Part shown: positions 25,801 through 38,100 of the stretch, piece by piece
How positions within the stretch are numbered: position 1 is the first letter of the stretch
How the letters are laid out: every line of letters begins with the position of its first letter
From: Linepithema humile
Lineage: Eukaryota > Arthropoda > Insecta > Hymenoptera > Formicidae
Assembly (NCBI RefSeq): GCF_040581485.1
Contig: NC_090129.1
Location: forward strand, 30,160,764-30,224,763
Direction of reading: 5' to 3'
Length of the DNA: 64,000 nt
Made by a program: the position numbers and the translations under genes
The notes under the pieces: model-generated
Seen by the model: the letters and a program-made list of their open reading frames with translations, nothing else
Database searches by the model: none
What the model was told of the DNA's origin: nothing

Positions 25801-28800
25801 TTCAAACTCGCCTCAGAGATTCTATTTCGTGACTTATTCTCGCTTCTGTGAGGTCCATAAGTCAAATCGAAGCGCGATATAAAAGCCCAATCTGATTTTC
25901 CAGCGATATAATAATGCAAATACATAATATTTGTGTTGAATTTCCCTCACTTCCTAAATAAAATATCAATTATGCAGAGTGAGATTTATTATGCTGAGAA
26001 TCAAATTAGTATGGAATAAAATTCATTGTTTGTGAAATAAATAATTACTTTTTAAATCAGTAAATTCAACTATACTTTCTTTTTCATTTTCTAAAATTTC
26101 AGAGAATAAGTATGACTAGATGAATTATGTGCATTAAAACCTTATACTTATTTTTCACTTAATTTTCTAATCAAAATACCAAATTAATAATTAAGTTTTA
26201 AATAATAATTGCGCTTTAATTCAGTAGTGTAGTAATTATCCGAAACAATTATCCGTAAAATATTTCGCTGCGAGAAAATAAATAATTATAGTTTCTAAGC
26301 AACAAAGTGCAATGTTAATATTTTTAGCGTATTAATGTATGCGTATTTTACATTTACGATGATTTGCGATAAGTGCTTATACGAAACAATGTAGCGACAT
26401 AAATTATGGCCTAGAATTATGCAAATACCGGATACATATAATTTACGCAGTAAATGTCATCTCCTAACTAAACAAGATCGATACATACTGCTTTACGATA
26501 TTGCAGTATGCGCAAGCAGCATAATGGCCAACATTGTATTGTATTATGTTCCTGCGAAACAGGTAGGCGGCGCCCTTTAAAATTTTTAGCTCTCGCGGAT
26601 ATTCTCGCCGTTTTACCTTTTTTCCCTCATGACCACGAAATAAATAATTCGTGTATTTCCTAGCGCAATTTTACGCGACGGCACGATGCAAAAACAATGT
26701 GGCATTAGCGTCCCGAGGTTACAACGATACGTTCGTGACTCTAATACCTCTACAATTGTATGAGAAATAAAAATGAAAAATTTACTCGCCGATATGTAAC
26801 TTCCAAGCGGATTTTAACTCCAGACTGCATTCGGCTAGCATAATATCCATCGGATTTCGACCTTGATTAATACACAAAGCTGGATTATGAACTTTAGTCC
26901 GAGCATTGACTCAAAGGATTTAACGTACAATTGGCAGCTGGAAGTAATTAAGGACTGCTACTAAATTATCGATCGCCCAATCCGACACGCGTCAAGCGCA
27001 CTATTGGCAGATAAATGATCGCAATGAATCAACTGCAACAGTTGTGGGTGTAACCAAATGTCAACAATGACGATTGCTCTATATCCGTAGCCTTTAATGA
27101 CGTGCTACGTCAAAATCGAACGGCGAAAATCAACCGCATGCAGGCTTGACCTGATTCCGCCGCATAACGATGTAAACGCGATGCTGTAAAGCGCCGAAAC
27201 GGGACGTTTTCTGTGAAATTTAGACGCGAAGGCGTCTTACGAATTTAAGATTAATACGACACGCACCCGGTAATTTAGCCCGCAAATACGTCACAACTAT
27301 TGTAAGCATTTAAGAGCCGTTTTTTGCCGTTTCCTGAAATTCATGAATTTAAGCGGTTTTTTGAGATTCTGAACAAACTGACTTTAAATTCACTCTCTTT
27401 CAATGATCAAAATAAATATCCCTGTAAAATGTCTTAAAAGAGATTGTAATTATATACAAAATGCATATCCTAAGTTTGAAATGCATAAGGATATAAAACA
27501 CTTTAAAAGAACTGAATAAGAAATTCAGAGACCGTCAAATTTGAAAGTATAATTTGCTATTCGCTAGGAAAGAATGTACTTCTTACAAAATATCAACTTT
27601 AGATATCGCTCTTCAAACTGTGAAATGTATAAGTTTTGACTCCGATAAAAAGAATATATTCGTAAATAGAAATATTTAAAATTGCAGATTTCAACAATAA
27701 AAGTGGAAAGTCGCATCTGATGTGGGATTGATGTGGAGAAACATATTTGCAAACAATTCTGCGCTTAGAACCGAAATATCGTCCGACACATCTATTAAAC
27801 TAAACTGATGGTTCACAAATAATCAATCATATATAAAAACTCTAAATCAAATATATAAAAAAAATATGTAAGTATAAATGGCATTTATAAGCGATTAAAA
27901 TCTACAGTAGACTTGCTTTCAACGGAAATAGAATACAATATCGCTCATATTATTTATGAAAGTCGATATAACTTTCTTGTTCACGACCTACGTATGTGTA
28001 TAGTTGACAGGACCTCAGAAAGATTAATAATCTTTATGATTAATGTGACAGTTTGCGCTCATAAGACTCTCTTAAAAATTTACGTCTCGCCCGAAAGAAA
28101 ATAACCACTGTAATAAAATAAAAATTTCGAAATAGCACGAAATAGCTATTTTCAAAACATATTTGAAAGCATGAGATATGCAAAGTTCAATCTTCACCGA
28201 ACTCTGTATGGATGCTCGAAGCGTCGAAAAAATAATCTCACGCGTGATGTTGATCAATCTATGACGGTTTATTTCCGGACGTTTATTAGCTCTGAATGAT
28301 GTTGAATATTATCAAACGTTCATGATGGTGATAATCGCCGAATGAAAGATTAATGATCTCATCTTCTTAAATCAATAATACCGCAATAGCGACCTACCGC
28401 ACATGATGACGTGCGCGAAAATCTCTCAGCATAAAAGCATCGCGTGACACCGTATAAGTGGAAATATCGACTTTGACTTGTTGATTTCGTGCGTTGGTGT
28501 ATTTATACAACGTCATTCGCATTTTGACGGTATTCTATCGGAAACGGATATTGCTGACGGCTAGTTAGTTAAATGTAAATTTTAATATATTTATCTAGAA
28601 TCAAAAAAAAAAAAATGTTGAATAAGCTCACGAAAATTGTTACAATGAATGTGGCACTAAAATTGTGAATTTTTTCAGATTTCAGAAGCAAATTCAATTT
28701 CCAAATCAACGAAAAATCTCGGAAAAAATATTGTTTTATTGTCTGCGTGTTATTAAAGGTGTTCCGTTTCTTTTGTATAACTTAATTCTTTCAGCAAAGA

Positions 28801-30726
28801 TTTATAATTACGAACGGCGATATCAAGATTAATTCAACTTCATCAATCATTGAAAATCCAGCAATGATTGAGTATTCTGTCTTGACGTTGACTAATATCC
28901 ACCATGCGACACGTTCTTTTATTCGCGGTGTCAGCAATTTAACGGCCATTAACAAACCTTAGAATCCCGAGGCGTTAAAATCGCGTTACTTTTCTCGCCA
29001 GCAATTCTGCGAAAGTGCAATTTTATTTTTGCCTCACCCCTCACGACCGCGAATGTCCAGGAAATTGTTTCCTCTCGAGAAGAAATGAGAAATGTTAACT
29101 CCCGCAGATCGCTCCAACAATTTCACATCGCGCGAGAGATGGGGATGGCGGAAATGTGAAAGCTGACTGAAACTTTAATTCCATTTTTCACGTAAAATTC
29201 CCGATCGTACTGCAGCTTTACGGAACGACGGGATCAGAATCGCATTCATCGCGAGGGAGCATTTTGATCTTTCTTCATCGGCACGATCGTCGTCGCGAGA
29301 CAATGCACACTTCGTGAAAGCGATTTTTCGACCGAGATTTTCCGACCGTAAAGCGACGAGTGCGAGCTTCAAGGTGGCTCAGCTACGGAAATCCGACGGC
29401 TGACTGGAGGATTCGCAGACGCGCGCCTTTAATTTAGAGTCGCGGAACGCCCTCGACCTCGCACGCTGCATGCGGCTTGTTTGTGCTCGTAGAGTTCGTA
29501 TTTGTGTACGTTTGTGTGTGTGTGTGAACGTCTCACGGCATACAAGCCTGAGGCGGAGGTACTCTCGCGTTCGGATGCGCAGCCAGAGTGTCGTCCGTCG
29601 TCACGGCACGTAATCCAGGTTAATTGGCGAAAACCTCCGCGCACCCTCTGTCTTCATCTCGCCAAAGCAGTCTCAGTTTAGAGAACTGTCAACGACTCGC
29701 TCCCTAATTCACGAGGAAATGCGGTTGCGTGGCTTTCAGGAAGGAAACACCGGCGTCCACCGCAAAACCGCTAACAATAATGAATAAACCACCTATCGCG
29801 TTGACATTAACTTGGTAATTATCAGATACCAACTTTATGTCGCTTAAGTTAATCTAATAAAATCATTAGATATATCAGTAGTAAAATACATCGTTGAAAA
29901 TAATTAAATTAGCTCACAACACGTTTATGTAAATGCAGAATTTTAATCTTTTTAAAGTACTGGTGTTTGGCTGCATTCACAGACTCGCGTAAAATAATCG
30001 TTCTGAGAGAATATGCATACTTAACGTTTGCTTTAAATGCTCGTTGTGTGCAAATATTAATTTGAGATAATATCTTTTTTCGAGAGTTAATGACGGCGTA
30101 TAGCAAAGAAAGCAGTTTTCTATAAAATTTTGAATGAGAGATCACGAGATAATTAATCTAATTTAAGTTTATGAGGACTTGGCGCTGCACTTAATCGGAT
30201 CTGCTCGGAACGACAATATCGGTCCCTTAGTACACGAAAATTGCATACTAAAGACGAATTAAATCATTAATGCGTTGCGACTTGATCCGGAGGTTACTAC
30301 CCCCCGAGACCGTATTACATATTTCAGCGCTGGTAATCCGGTATGATTTTCTCCCACGCAATCTGTGCGACTATTTAGCTACTATTTTCAGACGCATCAA
30401 CTTTCAAACGTCGTATCGCCCGTAAAAAGGTCTACACTGCGTAATAAATTGCACGCTTTATCGCGCGCTAAAATCGTCGGGGAGTAAATTCGCGCTTGTC
30501 GAGCACAGAACGCTTTCTAAACCTCTCAGAAAATCCTTTTTATAAATTCTTTTTTTAACCAAAAGAACAATAAAGGCATATAATTATTAACCACGCTTAT
30601 CCGTAGTGGTGGAAGAGAAAATAATAAAAATGTAAGAATATGAACAAAAATTATCAAATAAAATTAATGTAAATTCGATAGCCACTCGATTAAAGATTGA
30701 GTGTTCGTCGTTGTGTAATCGCTTAC
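19848..30726. other. Long stretch with no gene recognised
   Basis: Almost 11 kb of AT-rich DNA with patches of CpG-rich sequence (for example 21.2-22.3, 24.0-24.3 and 29.0-29.7 kb). If the two membrane-protein models on either side are one gene, this is an intron; otherwise it is intergenic and should hold the missing 3' exon or exons of the upstream model. Open frames here, such as 23964-24290 on the minus strand, show no recognised motif. Simple repeats are a TG run near 20804-20817, an AT run near 24316-24331 and a TG run near 29513-29525. Confidence 0.4.
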
Positions 30727-33700
30727 CCATATCGTCGATTATAGGCGCCATCCGCAGTGTGACGCCGACTAGGAGCAAGGACATGGCGAGCAGAAGACAA
30801 GCGGTTGCGACGATCGTCCATCGTGCACGAGGCGGGAGTTCCTCGGGATCGACGAGCTCCTCTTCCGGGCTGACGACGGGGTCGACCTTGCGTCGTTTAC
30901 GTTTGCGCTTTCTTCGCGGTCGATGATACCTTCCCTGAGGCTCATCCACCTTTTCCGGACCGCTCAGGGTCTCCTCCTCCTCCAGCTCGTCGGCTACGTT
31001 CAACGCCACGTAGTCGTCGTCGTCGTAATGAATTTTTCTGTTGAAAAGATTAAACAAAAAAAAAAAGATGCTTTCTCCTCCATTATTTTCGCGGAAAAGG
31101 TTGTCTCAAAAACTTCCGAGTGAGCAAAAATTGGTTCTGAATTCACCGCACAAGTAATATCAAGCTATTGTTTCCACAACGTGCTATTGTTATTTTTGAT
31201 CGAAGCATCGCTGTTAATCAATACAGTTTTGAAAATGGATCTGACCTGTATACAACTACCTCTGACGTTTAAATTGAAAAATGACATTTTGCTTATATAT
31301 TTCATGCTCCGTTAAAAATCTAATTTAAATCCTATTAACAGATCTAGTCAGCAATATCACGAATGGGAATATAAAGTTATAAACCACATGTGTAAAAATA
31401 TTCAAATGCCTTCAACGAAGAGATTGAATAGCAATCAGTTAATCTCTGTCTCTCTCTTCTCAAGCTGTCAATATATATCGATATTACATGTCCTTTCGCC
31501 GAATAAGGTGTCCTAAGCTATCAGCAACGTCGTTAATTAAAACTTACACTAATATACATCCCGGACAACACAACACTTGCAAGTCTAAGGCACCGAATGT
31601 GAAGGTTGGAAGAAGGATGAGCAATGAACGAGTATCGATCATGGTACCTGTATTGTTCGTGAAACTCGAGAAGTTGTTTGCCGTATGCGGCTTTTCACCG
31701 ACGACGGTAAAAAGCCAATCCATTGTTATGTATACATACCTTCACCATCGAGACGAATTAGAAATGTTATCCCATTTTCGACCGACCAATCAACGAACGA
31801 GAAGAAAAGAACAAAAATTGTCGGAAGTCAATTGCATTTCCGTAACGTGATATTATTCTTGCATATGCTATTCCGATGAGACTATTTCAAGTTTAAAAAG
31901 ATCTGAGTGTATATAGTATTATGAAACCGTTGTGAACGTCAATCTACGTAAAAAATTGATAAAAATATACCGGAAAAAATAAAAATTACGCATGGCAGCT
32001 ATGTATAGTTTTACTGACGTATTAAAATAAATGTAGAGCATTAAACAAAGCGCGATGATAAATCGACGTGCCGTGTTTGCGGCGAAACTGCTCAACTTGC
32101 TCTCGCTGTTACACGTTCAAGCTCGGCGACGTGCATGGAAAAGCGATCCAGCAATTCGATATACATACATCTACAACGGCCGACGGAGAAGTAGACCCCG
32201 ATATCGAGCTGAACAAAGAACAATCGTTGCGCTATCTACGTCACACACACGAAGGCCGTCACGTGCTCTCTGGGTATAATTTTAGAAAACGCCTGCTAGA
32301 ATAGGACGGAAAAGTGGAAAAACGATAAGCGAGGTGTCGGGACATTGTGGAGAGTCTGGATGAAATTCGAGCCAGTGATAACAGCCGGCGTGAGGTCGGA
32401 CAATGGTCCGTTGTCGATTCGCGGTGCTATCGTCGTTTACGCACTCGGTCCCACATTCGTCGGGAGAAATAATATCTTCCGCGATATGAATATTCATCTG
32501 CGTCATTTTCGCAATTACGCGACAGAGTTAATTTCCGCGCACTGTCAATGTGTACATTTAAAATGCGTCTATTAATAACCGGCTATCGGAAAACGTGAAA
32601 AGACTTATAAATGGAAGCTTTTATCCACTATGACAGCATATTTAATTAAGGAGAAGATGTTCGATAAAGAGAAAATTAAATTGATATACCAGTAGATTTA
32701 GCCGTATCAAAGCGGACCGTATCAAGTAGTAAACGTCGACGTTGTATCAGTCGCTCCGCCAGCTATTCTCACACATAAAAACTCTGTTTCGATTAATATC
32801 GTCTCTGCTCTACTGTGCCTTATTTGTCAACGGATAACTGTCAAGATACGTTATCCCGCAATCTTTCACGTGTATCTAGAACGCTCTTGTCATTACGTTA
32901 AATCTGACAGTAACATCGTCCTAGATTTATATCGAGCTACAGCGTAACGGAGTTTAAAAACTAAAAAATTTTCAGAATTTTTAATAAATTATGACATTCA
33001 TCCGTGCATTATTAAAAATATGAATTAATTAAATATAAAAAATATAATACGTATAACAAATATAAAAAATGAGTATAAATATAAATTAATAGACATAAGT
33101 TAAATATGTACGATCGAAAAAATTTATTTCAAAAACGTATTGATAAAAGTTTCTAGGCTAAACTGTGTAACTCATCACGTAATACCAGTGCTGAATTAAT
33201 CAACATAAACCAATTAAATTGCCTCTTTTTGTGCTATAGCATTGTACTATAGCATTGTACTATAGCATTGCGCATCTGCCGAATGTTCTGCCGTGTAATT
33301 TTAGAAACTGTTTCATCAAATCAAAAAAAAATCGAAAAAAAAAATGAAAAAGCATGAGACGTAGTAATCCGATGACGCCTTCCCGTGAACGCTAATCACC
33401 ACAAGCTATCTGCCGACGGCCGCAGTTTCATTACACGCTTCAACGGCACGCTCGTCCTTTGTCACCCAGGTGATTCAGCCGCCAAACCATATTTGCCGAG
33501 AGCGGCATGTGACGAAGGCGCGCGACCACGCACTGCGCTGACCCAGTTCCACGGAGTGTGCTGCGCTCACGCCAAAACCGTGTCTTTCTCTCTCTCTCTC
33601 ACTCTCTCTTCCTCCCTCTATCTCTACCCTCGTGGCCGACCGATCGAATCCCGGTGAATATGGAAGGACGAGTCGACGAAGGCAACACTCACCAGCCGCG

Positions 33701-35152
33701 TAAACGAAAAGACAGCGAGCGAAAGTTTACGCTCACAGGGAATTTACTTCTGACGTGCACGCGAGGAGCAAGTTTCACGAAATCATAAATTAGAGAACTA
33801 TGCCAGAAAACATGTGAAGATCTCCTGAGATGTTATAAATTTCTACAAATCGCATTGAGTAAGAGAATAATTCAAATTCGATGAAAATTTAAAGTTCGTT
33901 TGCTTTTCACCAACACATTCGTCATATTTTTTGTATAGAAAAAATAGCTTGACATTCTAATAAAACTTATTGTACATTATTTTTTATAAAATCTATCGAA
34001 GCTCAAGTAAATATTATTGTTGTTGAATGCATAGAGTACTTACAATTGAGCTGCGCTTTGGGAAAAGTAGCAGGCACTTCGGAGTTGCAGCCGCGAATAT
34101 TCGCAGGAATCGCCGAGGACTTCTTTAGCCCTTTCGAAATTTATTAGGGCCAAGTCTTGGTCGCCGTCAATGCCGAGCAGCTCGAAGCGCGAATCGAGGC
34201 CGCCGTGAACGTCTTGAACGACGCCTTGGAGAACATTTGGGCTCCTCGAATGCCTGCGCTTCTTTCGAGGGCTGCGAGGACTTTCGGAAGCTCTTCTCCG
34301 TCCTTTTCCTAAACAAAAAACAAAAAAGCACAATTAATGTCGAATACCAAATTCCGGATTAATATTTTATACTGTAACATTTCCATTATTTTTACGCGTA
34401 AAGAAATAAGTTTTGTTCTACTTTTATTAAAATATGTTCAAATTTCATCGAGTATAAATAATTTATAATCCTTTAAATACGTTCGCAATAAACCAGTCAA
34501 TTCAAATTTTATTGGAAATGGTTGTACAAAAACGAGATTTAATGCATCTTTATAAATATTTCAAATATGGAAAATGTCAAAATGTCAAAATATGAAATGT
34601 TTTTCTTTTTAAAAAGACATATTTATACGTTTGTCAATAAAAAAAAAATTCACTTTAATATTTATTCAAACGAAATAAACCAATAACAACTCTTAACTCA
34701 CCGTTAGTTAATTTATGCTGGGTGTGATCCGTCGCATTGTTAAGGTAATCACTGCTGCAGGGCGCGGAATCGTGACGTCTGCGACGGTGACGATGATGTT
34801 GCTGGTGATGCTGGCCCTTCTTTCTATTGTGCTGTTGCTGTTGCTGTAGCTGCTGCTGTTTTTGTTGCTGCGAGTGATGGTGATGATGATGGTGATGATG
34901 ATGGTGGTGATGGTTCAACGAGGAGGAGGCCGTCGAGGTTGAGGTCAATCTAGGTCGGCGCGGACTCGCAGGTGCGCTGCCGGAACGTCGGCTCAGCGTC
35001 GACGACGCCTTCATCGCCTCCACCTTCGTCTCCACCAGGGCGGCGAGGACGGCCTCGAGACGCGCCACTTCCATACCGCCGCTGCCGCCATCGTCCGTCG
35101 ACACCGCCTTGTCGGCGACGTCGGAAGTCGACGGCGTCACCGTCACCGTCAT
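30727..35152 (-). CDS. Unassigned membrane protein with poly-His/poly-Gln tract, 5' three exons (3' end not found)
   Basis: Function unknown. Exons are 35152-34702 (150 codons plus one base), 34308-34044 (265 bases) and 31037-30727 (311 bases). Donors are GTGAGT, GTAAGT and GTAAGC, and all phases are consistent (1, 2, 1). The readable protein is 342 residues plus a partial codon. The ATG at 35152 is the first in frame after an upstream stop. Residues 1-90 are Ser/Thr-rich, followed by a run of 13 His and a Gln/His-rich stretch. Exon 2 is basic (RRRASESPRSPRKKRRHSRS) and then becomes folded-looking. Exon 3 has an acidic patch, the basic cluster RRKRKRKRRK and one membrane helix at about 312-333, ending in RMAPIIDDM. 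If intron 3 were retained, a stop would follow at 30587. The next exon must start in phase 1; the acceptor at 19108 fits but is 11.6 kb away. Confidence 0.6.
32068..32304 (+). pseudogene. Possible coding remnant inside an intron, family unknown
   Basis: The open frame has varied, non-AT-biased codons over about 60 residues, reading through FKLGDVHGKAIQQFDIH, then an acidic stretch (DGEVDPDIELNKEQ) and SLRYLRHTHEGRHVLS. The first codon is not an ATG. I see no convincing acceptor before it, and only a weak donor-like GTATAA after it. A start of CSTCSRC gives paired cysteines. It could be an exon of an unseen plus-strand gene, a retrocopy fragment, or chance. I do not recognise a family. Confidence 0.2.
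33234..33272. repeat. Three tandem copies of a 13-bp unit
   Basis: The unit CTATAGCATTGTA is repeated three times; the last copy ends in GCG instead of GTA. It is a short minisatellite within the intron of the membrane-protein gene. Confidence 0.85.
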
Positions 35153-38100
35153 CTCTTCACCTGTCCTCGCCGCCGTCACATTACCCTCATCGGCGGCGAC
35201 CGTGATGATCGCCGCGCCGCTGCCGCTGCTACGATCGGTTGTGGCGCGGGAGCGATCGGCCCGCTGCCGGAACGATCACAAGCCTTCCGCGCTCTTCCGT
35301 TGCTCCGCGACGGCGGCCCTGTTGTCCGCTGACGACAGTTCCTGCAGGAAGCGCGACAACATCAAGCCGACCGACCTGCGTCACCACCGTATCGGAGGAA
35401 GCGCGCGGATCCTATGCGGGCACTATCGCCGCCACGCCGAATCACCGACCGCACCGCTCATTAATCTTCCGCGGGATTTCCGGGCGACGACGCTAACGAT
35501 CTTCTTCCCACGTAACAGCAACAGTTACAAGCCGCATAAAAACCGGTCGCCGATGTTCCCTGCCAATTCGTCCGCATTAGCAGCCGAGGCTTCTTGCACC
35601 GACGACTGCGACGAAACTGCCTTTCGTCGCGTTCTTCTTCCGCCCAAAAGTGATTCTGCGTTTTCGCGAGCGGGAAAGATTTTTCTCCCTCTATTTCTTG
35701 GCAAGCACAGTGTGGCGCATTTCACATAAATATCCCGATACTCACATGAGCATCGTGCCGGCAGTATCTGACTTGATCCTCTTTACTTACTACTAAGTGA
35801 AAGATAAAATATTGTTAACTCTTTTTGTTTATTCCGATTTTTGCATCTCCGTCGTTGCTTTTCCGCAAACTCGTCGAGTTAAAAGAATCCCGCAAATGTA
35901 ATCGCACGCTCAATTAGCTCGTTTGTGCGTGCTCAGAAGTCTGGATTCCTTCTTCTTCTTTTTTTTCCAGGGACAATCGATGTTCAGCAAACCGTTTACG
36001 ATTGTAACGGTCAGCTTTGCGATGCGAATCTCAATCGGATTATCGCTCCATTATCGAGGATGGCCGTACATTATCTGATAGCAAATATCAGATGATTCGC
36101 CGTGCTCGACGAAACGAATGATTCTCCGCGGTTGCCGTAAATTTCTTCCAATGGCTTGGCCGGCGCTCGCCTTTCCATCATACGCGAATTCCGCAAGTAT
36201 CCGCTTTACGAGATGATCAGCCGGATCTCTCCACTGTTCGTGCAGATTTATACCGCATCAAACGCAGCCGCAACCCGATATTGCCCGTTAGTGTTGCATT
36301 ACGCTTAGTCTCTCATTGTGAAATCTATTGCAGTCTATCACATTCTTTTTGCGGATAAAGTTACCGCGGAAAGTAGTTTCGAATTGCTCATCAATTTCAC
36401 GATTGACTACTGCCGCTTCAAGAGTCCTCGAGAAACTCCAAAGCCCTTCGACCCTTTAAAATATCAGCGCACTTGAGCATTATTCAGCGATATATAATCC
36501 TCGCGTACCGCGTTTCGCAAACACGAAATCGCGCTCGCGGTGTAATTGTCGAATCGCCGGTTCGATCTGAGATCTCCAGGCATCACGCTGTCACTGTACT
36601 CATGCAGAACCTAGAGTAGCAATGGTAAATCGACCGGCCTGGCTGCGCGTACTCCCGATTCGAAATCGAAATCACACCGACAATGCTCGCTTCCACTCGA
36701 GCGACTTCCCTCGACCCATTCCGACTACCTACGTAGCTAATGACCCCGTTCTTGCGTGCGGCGCAATGCGAAGGACGGTCGAAACACGCAGCTATACCCG
36801 GCTAGAACACAGCATGAGGGGTTCGTGAGGAAATTATCCCGGGTAATCGAGAATACTTAATGCGAGAGATTTTTACCCCTCGAAATCTCTGAACTGTACA
36901 AGATAAGGGAATAAAATAAGAGCTTATTGCGAAAACGGGAATTCTTTGATTCAAATTGTGAATCTTGGAAAGATTTTATCGTCGAAATTATTGGCTTCTG
37001 AGATGGGATATTGATATTCGAAAAGTACCGACGGGAGATTGTACCGACATTTGAATTTATATCCGATAAAACTTTGATTCTTACATAGCTTAAATCTAAT
37101 AATTTTTCGCTCTCTTTTAAATATTGCCGAAGAGCGTTCTAAGAATATTTTTAACGACCGATAAATAACTGAGCTCGATTTTACCGGCGTATTTCGAGAA
37201 AGCACACTATTAATTATGTCATACACATTGTTCCTTCTACATTGTAGCTTGAAGAAAATATTACTCTCACTGTATCAAGAATATTCGTTATCAGTAATTA
37301 CAAATTAATCTGAGAGAAATTACAATCTTGAAAATATAAAACTCTATCCATTCTCTTCATGTCTTTTTCAATTTAATAAAAATTTTTAAAAATTCTTTAG
37401 AGTATTCTCTATTGTCTTAAAATATATTATCGCACATCCTTCTAATTTAAATGTGGAAAATACACCGAATAACTTTTTTCATAAAGAGCGGTAAATGATA
37501 GGGGCGAGCGAAATAACTCGTTGGAGCATCATTGCTCTAGTTTCAATTGCTCTATTCAGCGTCAGAGCAGCTGGACAACTCGGTCAGCTAGCGCAGTCGA
37601 TACGCTTTGGTAACCGATTAACCATAAAACCGTCAATACTGCGTGATTATGCCGAGAATATTGGACTGCGTGCGGACTGTCCCGCGCTTTGAGCCACCCG
37701 ACGATTCCACAACTTTGTCCATATCACGAGTTGAAATATCTGAAAGTGCGAGTATAAAAGAGCGAGTGAGAAAGAGAGATGACTTTAAACTACCCCTCGA
37801 CTGTCTCTGTGAACACTGTCCTAATTTATTCGCTAGGGTCACACCGTGACGTAGCATCCAATCTGCTTACGTCGCCTTCGTTTTTTCGAGCGATCCTTTA
37901 AATCCCAAATACGGCCGACGAACCTTTTCCGCATCTCTCCAGGGAACAAGAGAAGATATAAAACTATTCCGAAGGTACACATGGTATCTCGTAAGTGAGA
38001 AGAAACGCCGAAACAAAACGTACACGAGAGGATAGCCGAACGTAAGTATGAAGAGAAATAAAATATAAAGACGATGCACAACTTTTACAAAACAAGACAT

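Larger units (their letters stand above)
31038..34043. other. Intron of the membrane-protein gene
   Basis: A 3.0-kb intron between exons 2 and 3 of the model. It holds a 13-bp tandem repeat and, on the opposite strand, an open frame at 32068-32304 whose codon use looks protein-coding. A CT-rich tract lies at about 33585-33625. I see no other exon. Confidence 0.5.

Noticed and set aside
30587..30726. Extension of the membrane-protein frame past its third exon to a stop at 30587
   Set aside because: A good GTAAGC donor sits right after the membrane segment, and the extension becomes AT-driven and aromatic; intron sequence is more likely, though intron retention is not excluded.
35109..35729. 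206-codon open frame on the plus strand
   Set aside because: It lies antisense to the first coding exon and promoter of the minus-strand membrane-protein gene; its Ser/Arg/Pro-rich content follows from GC-rich DNA and no motif is present.
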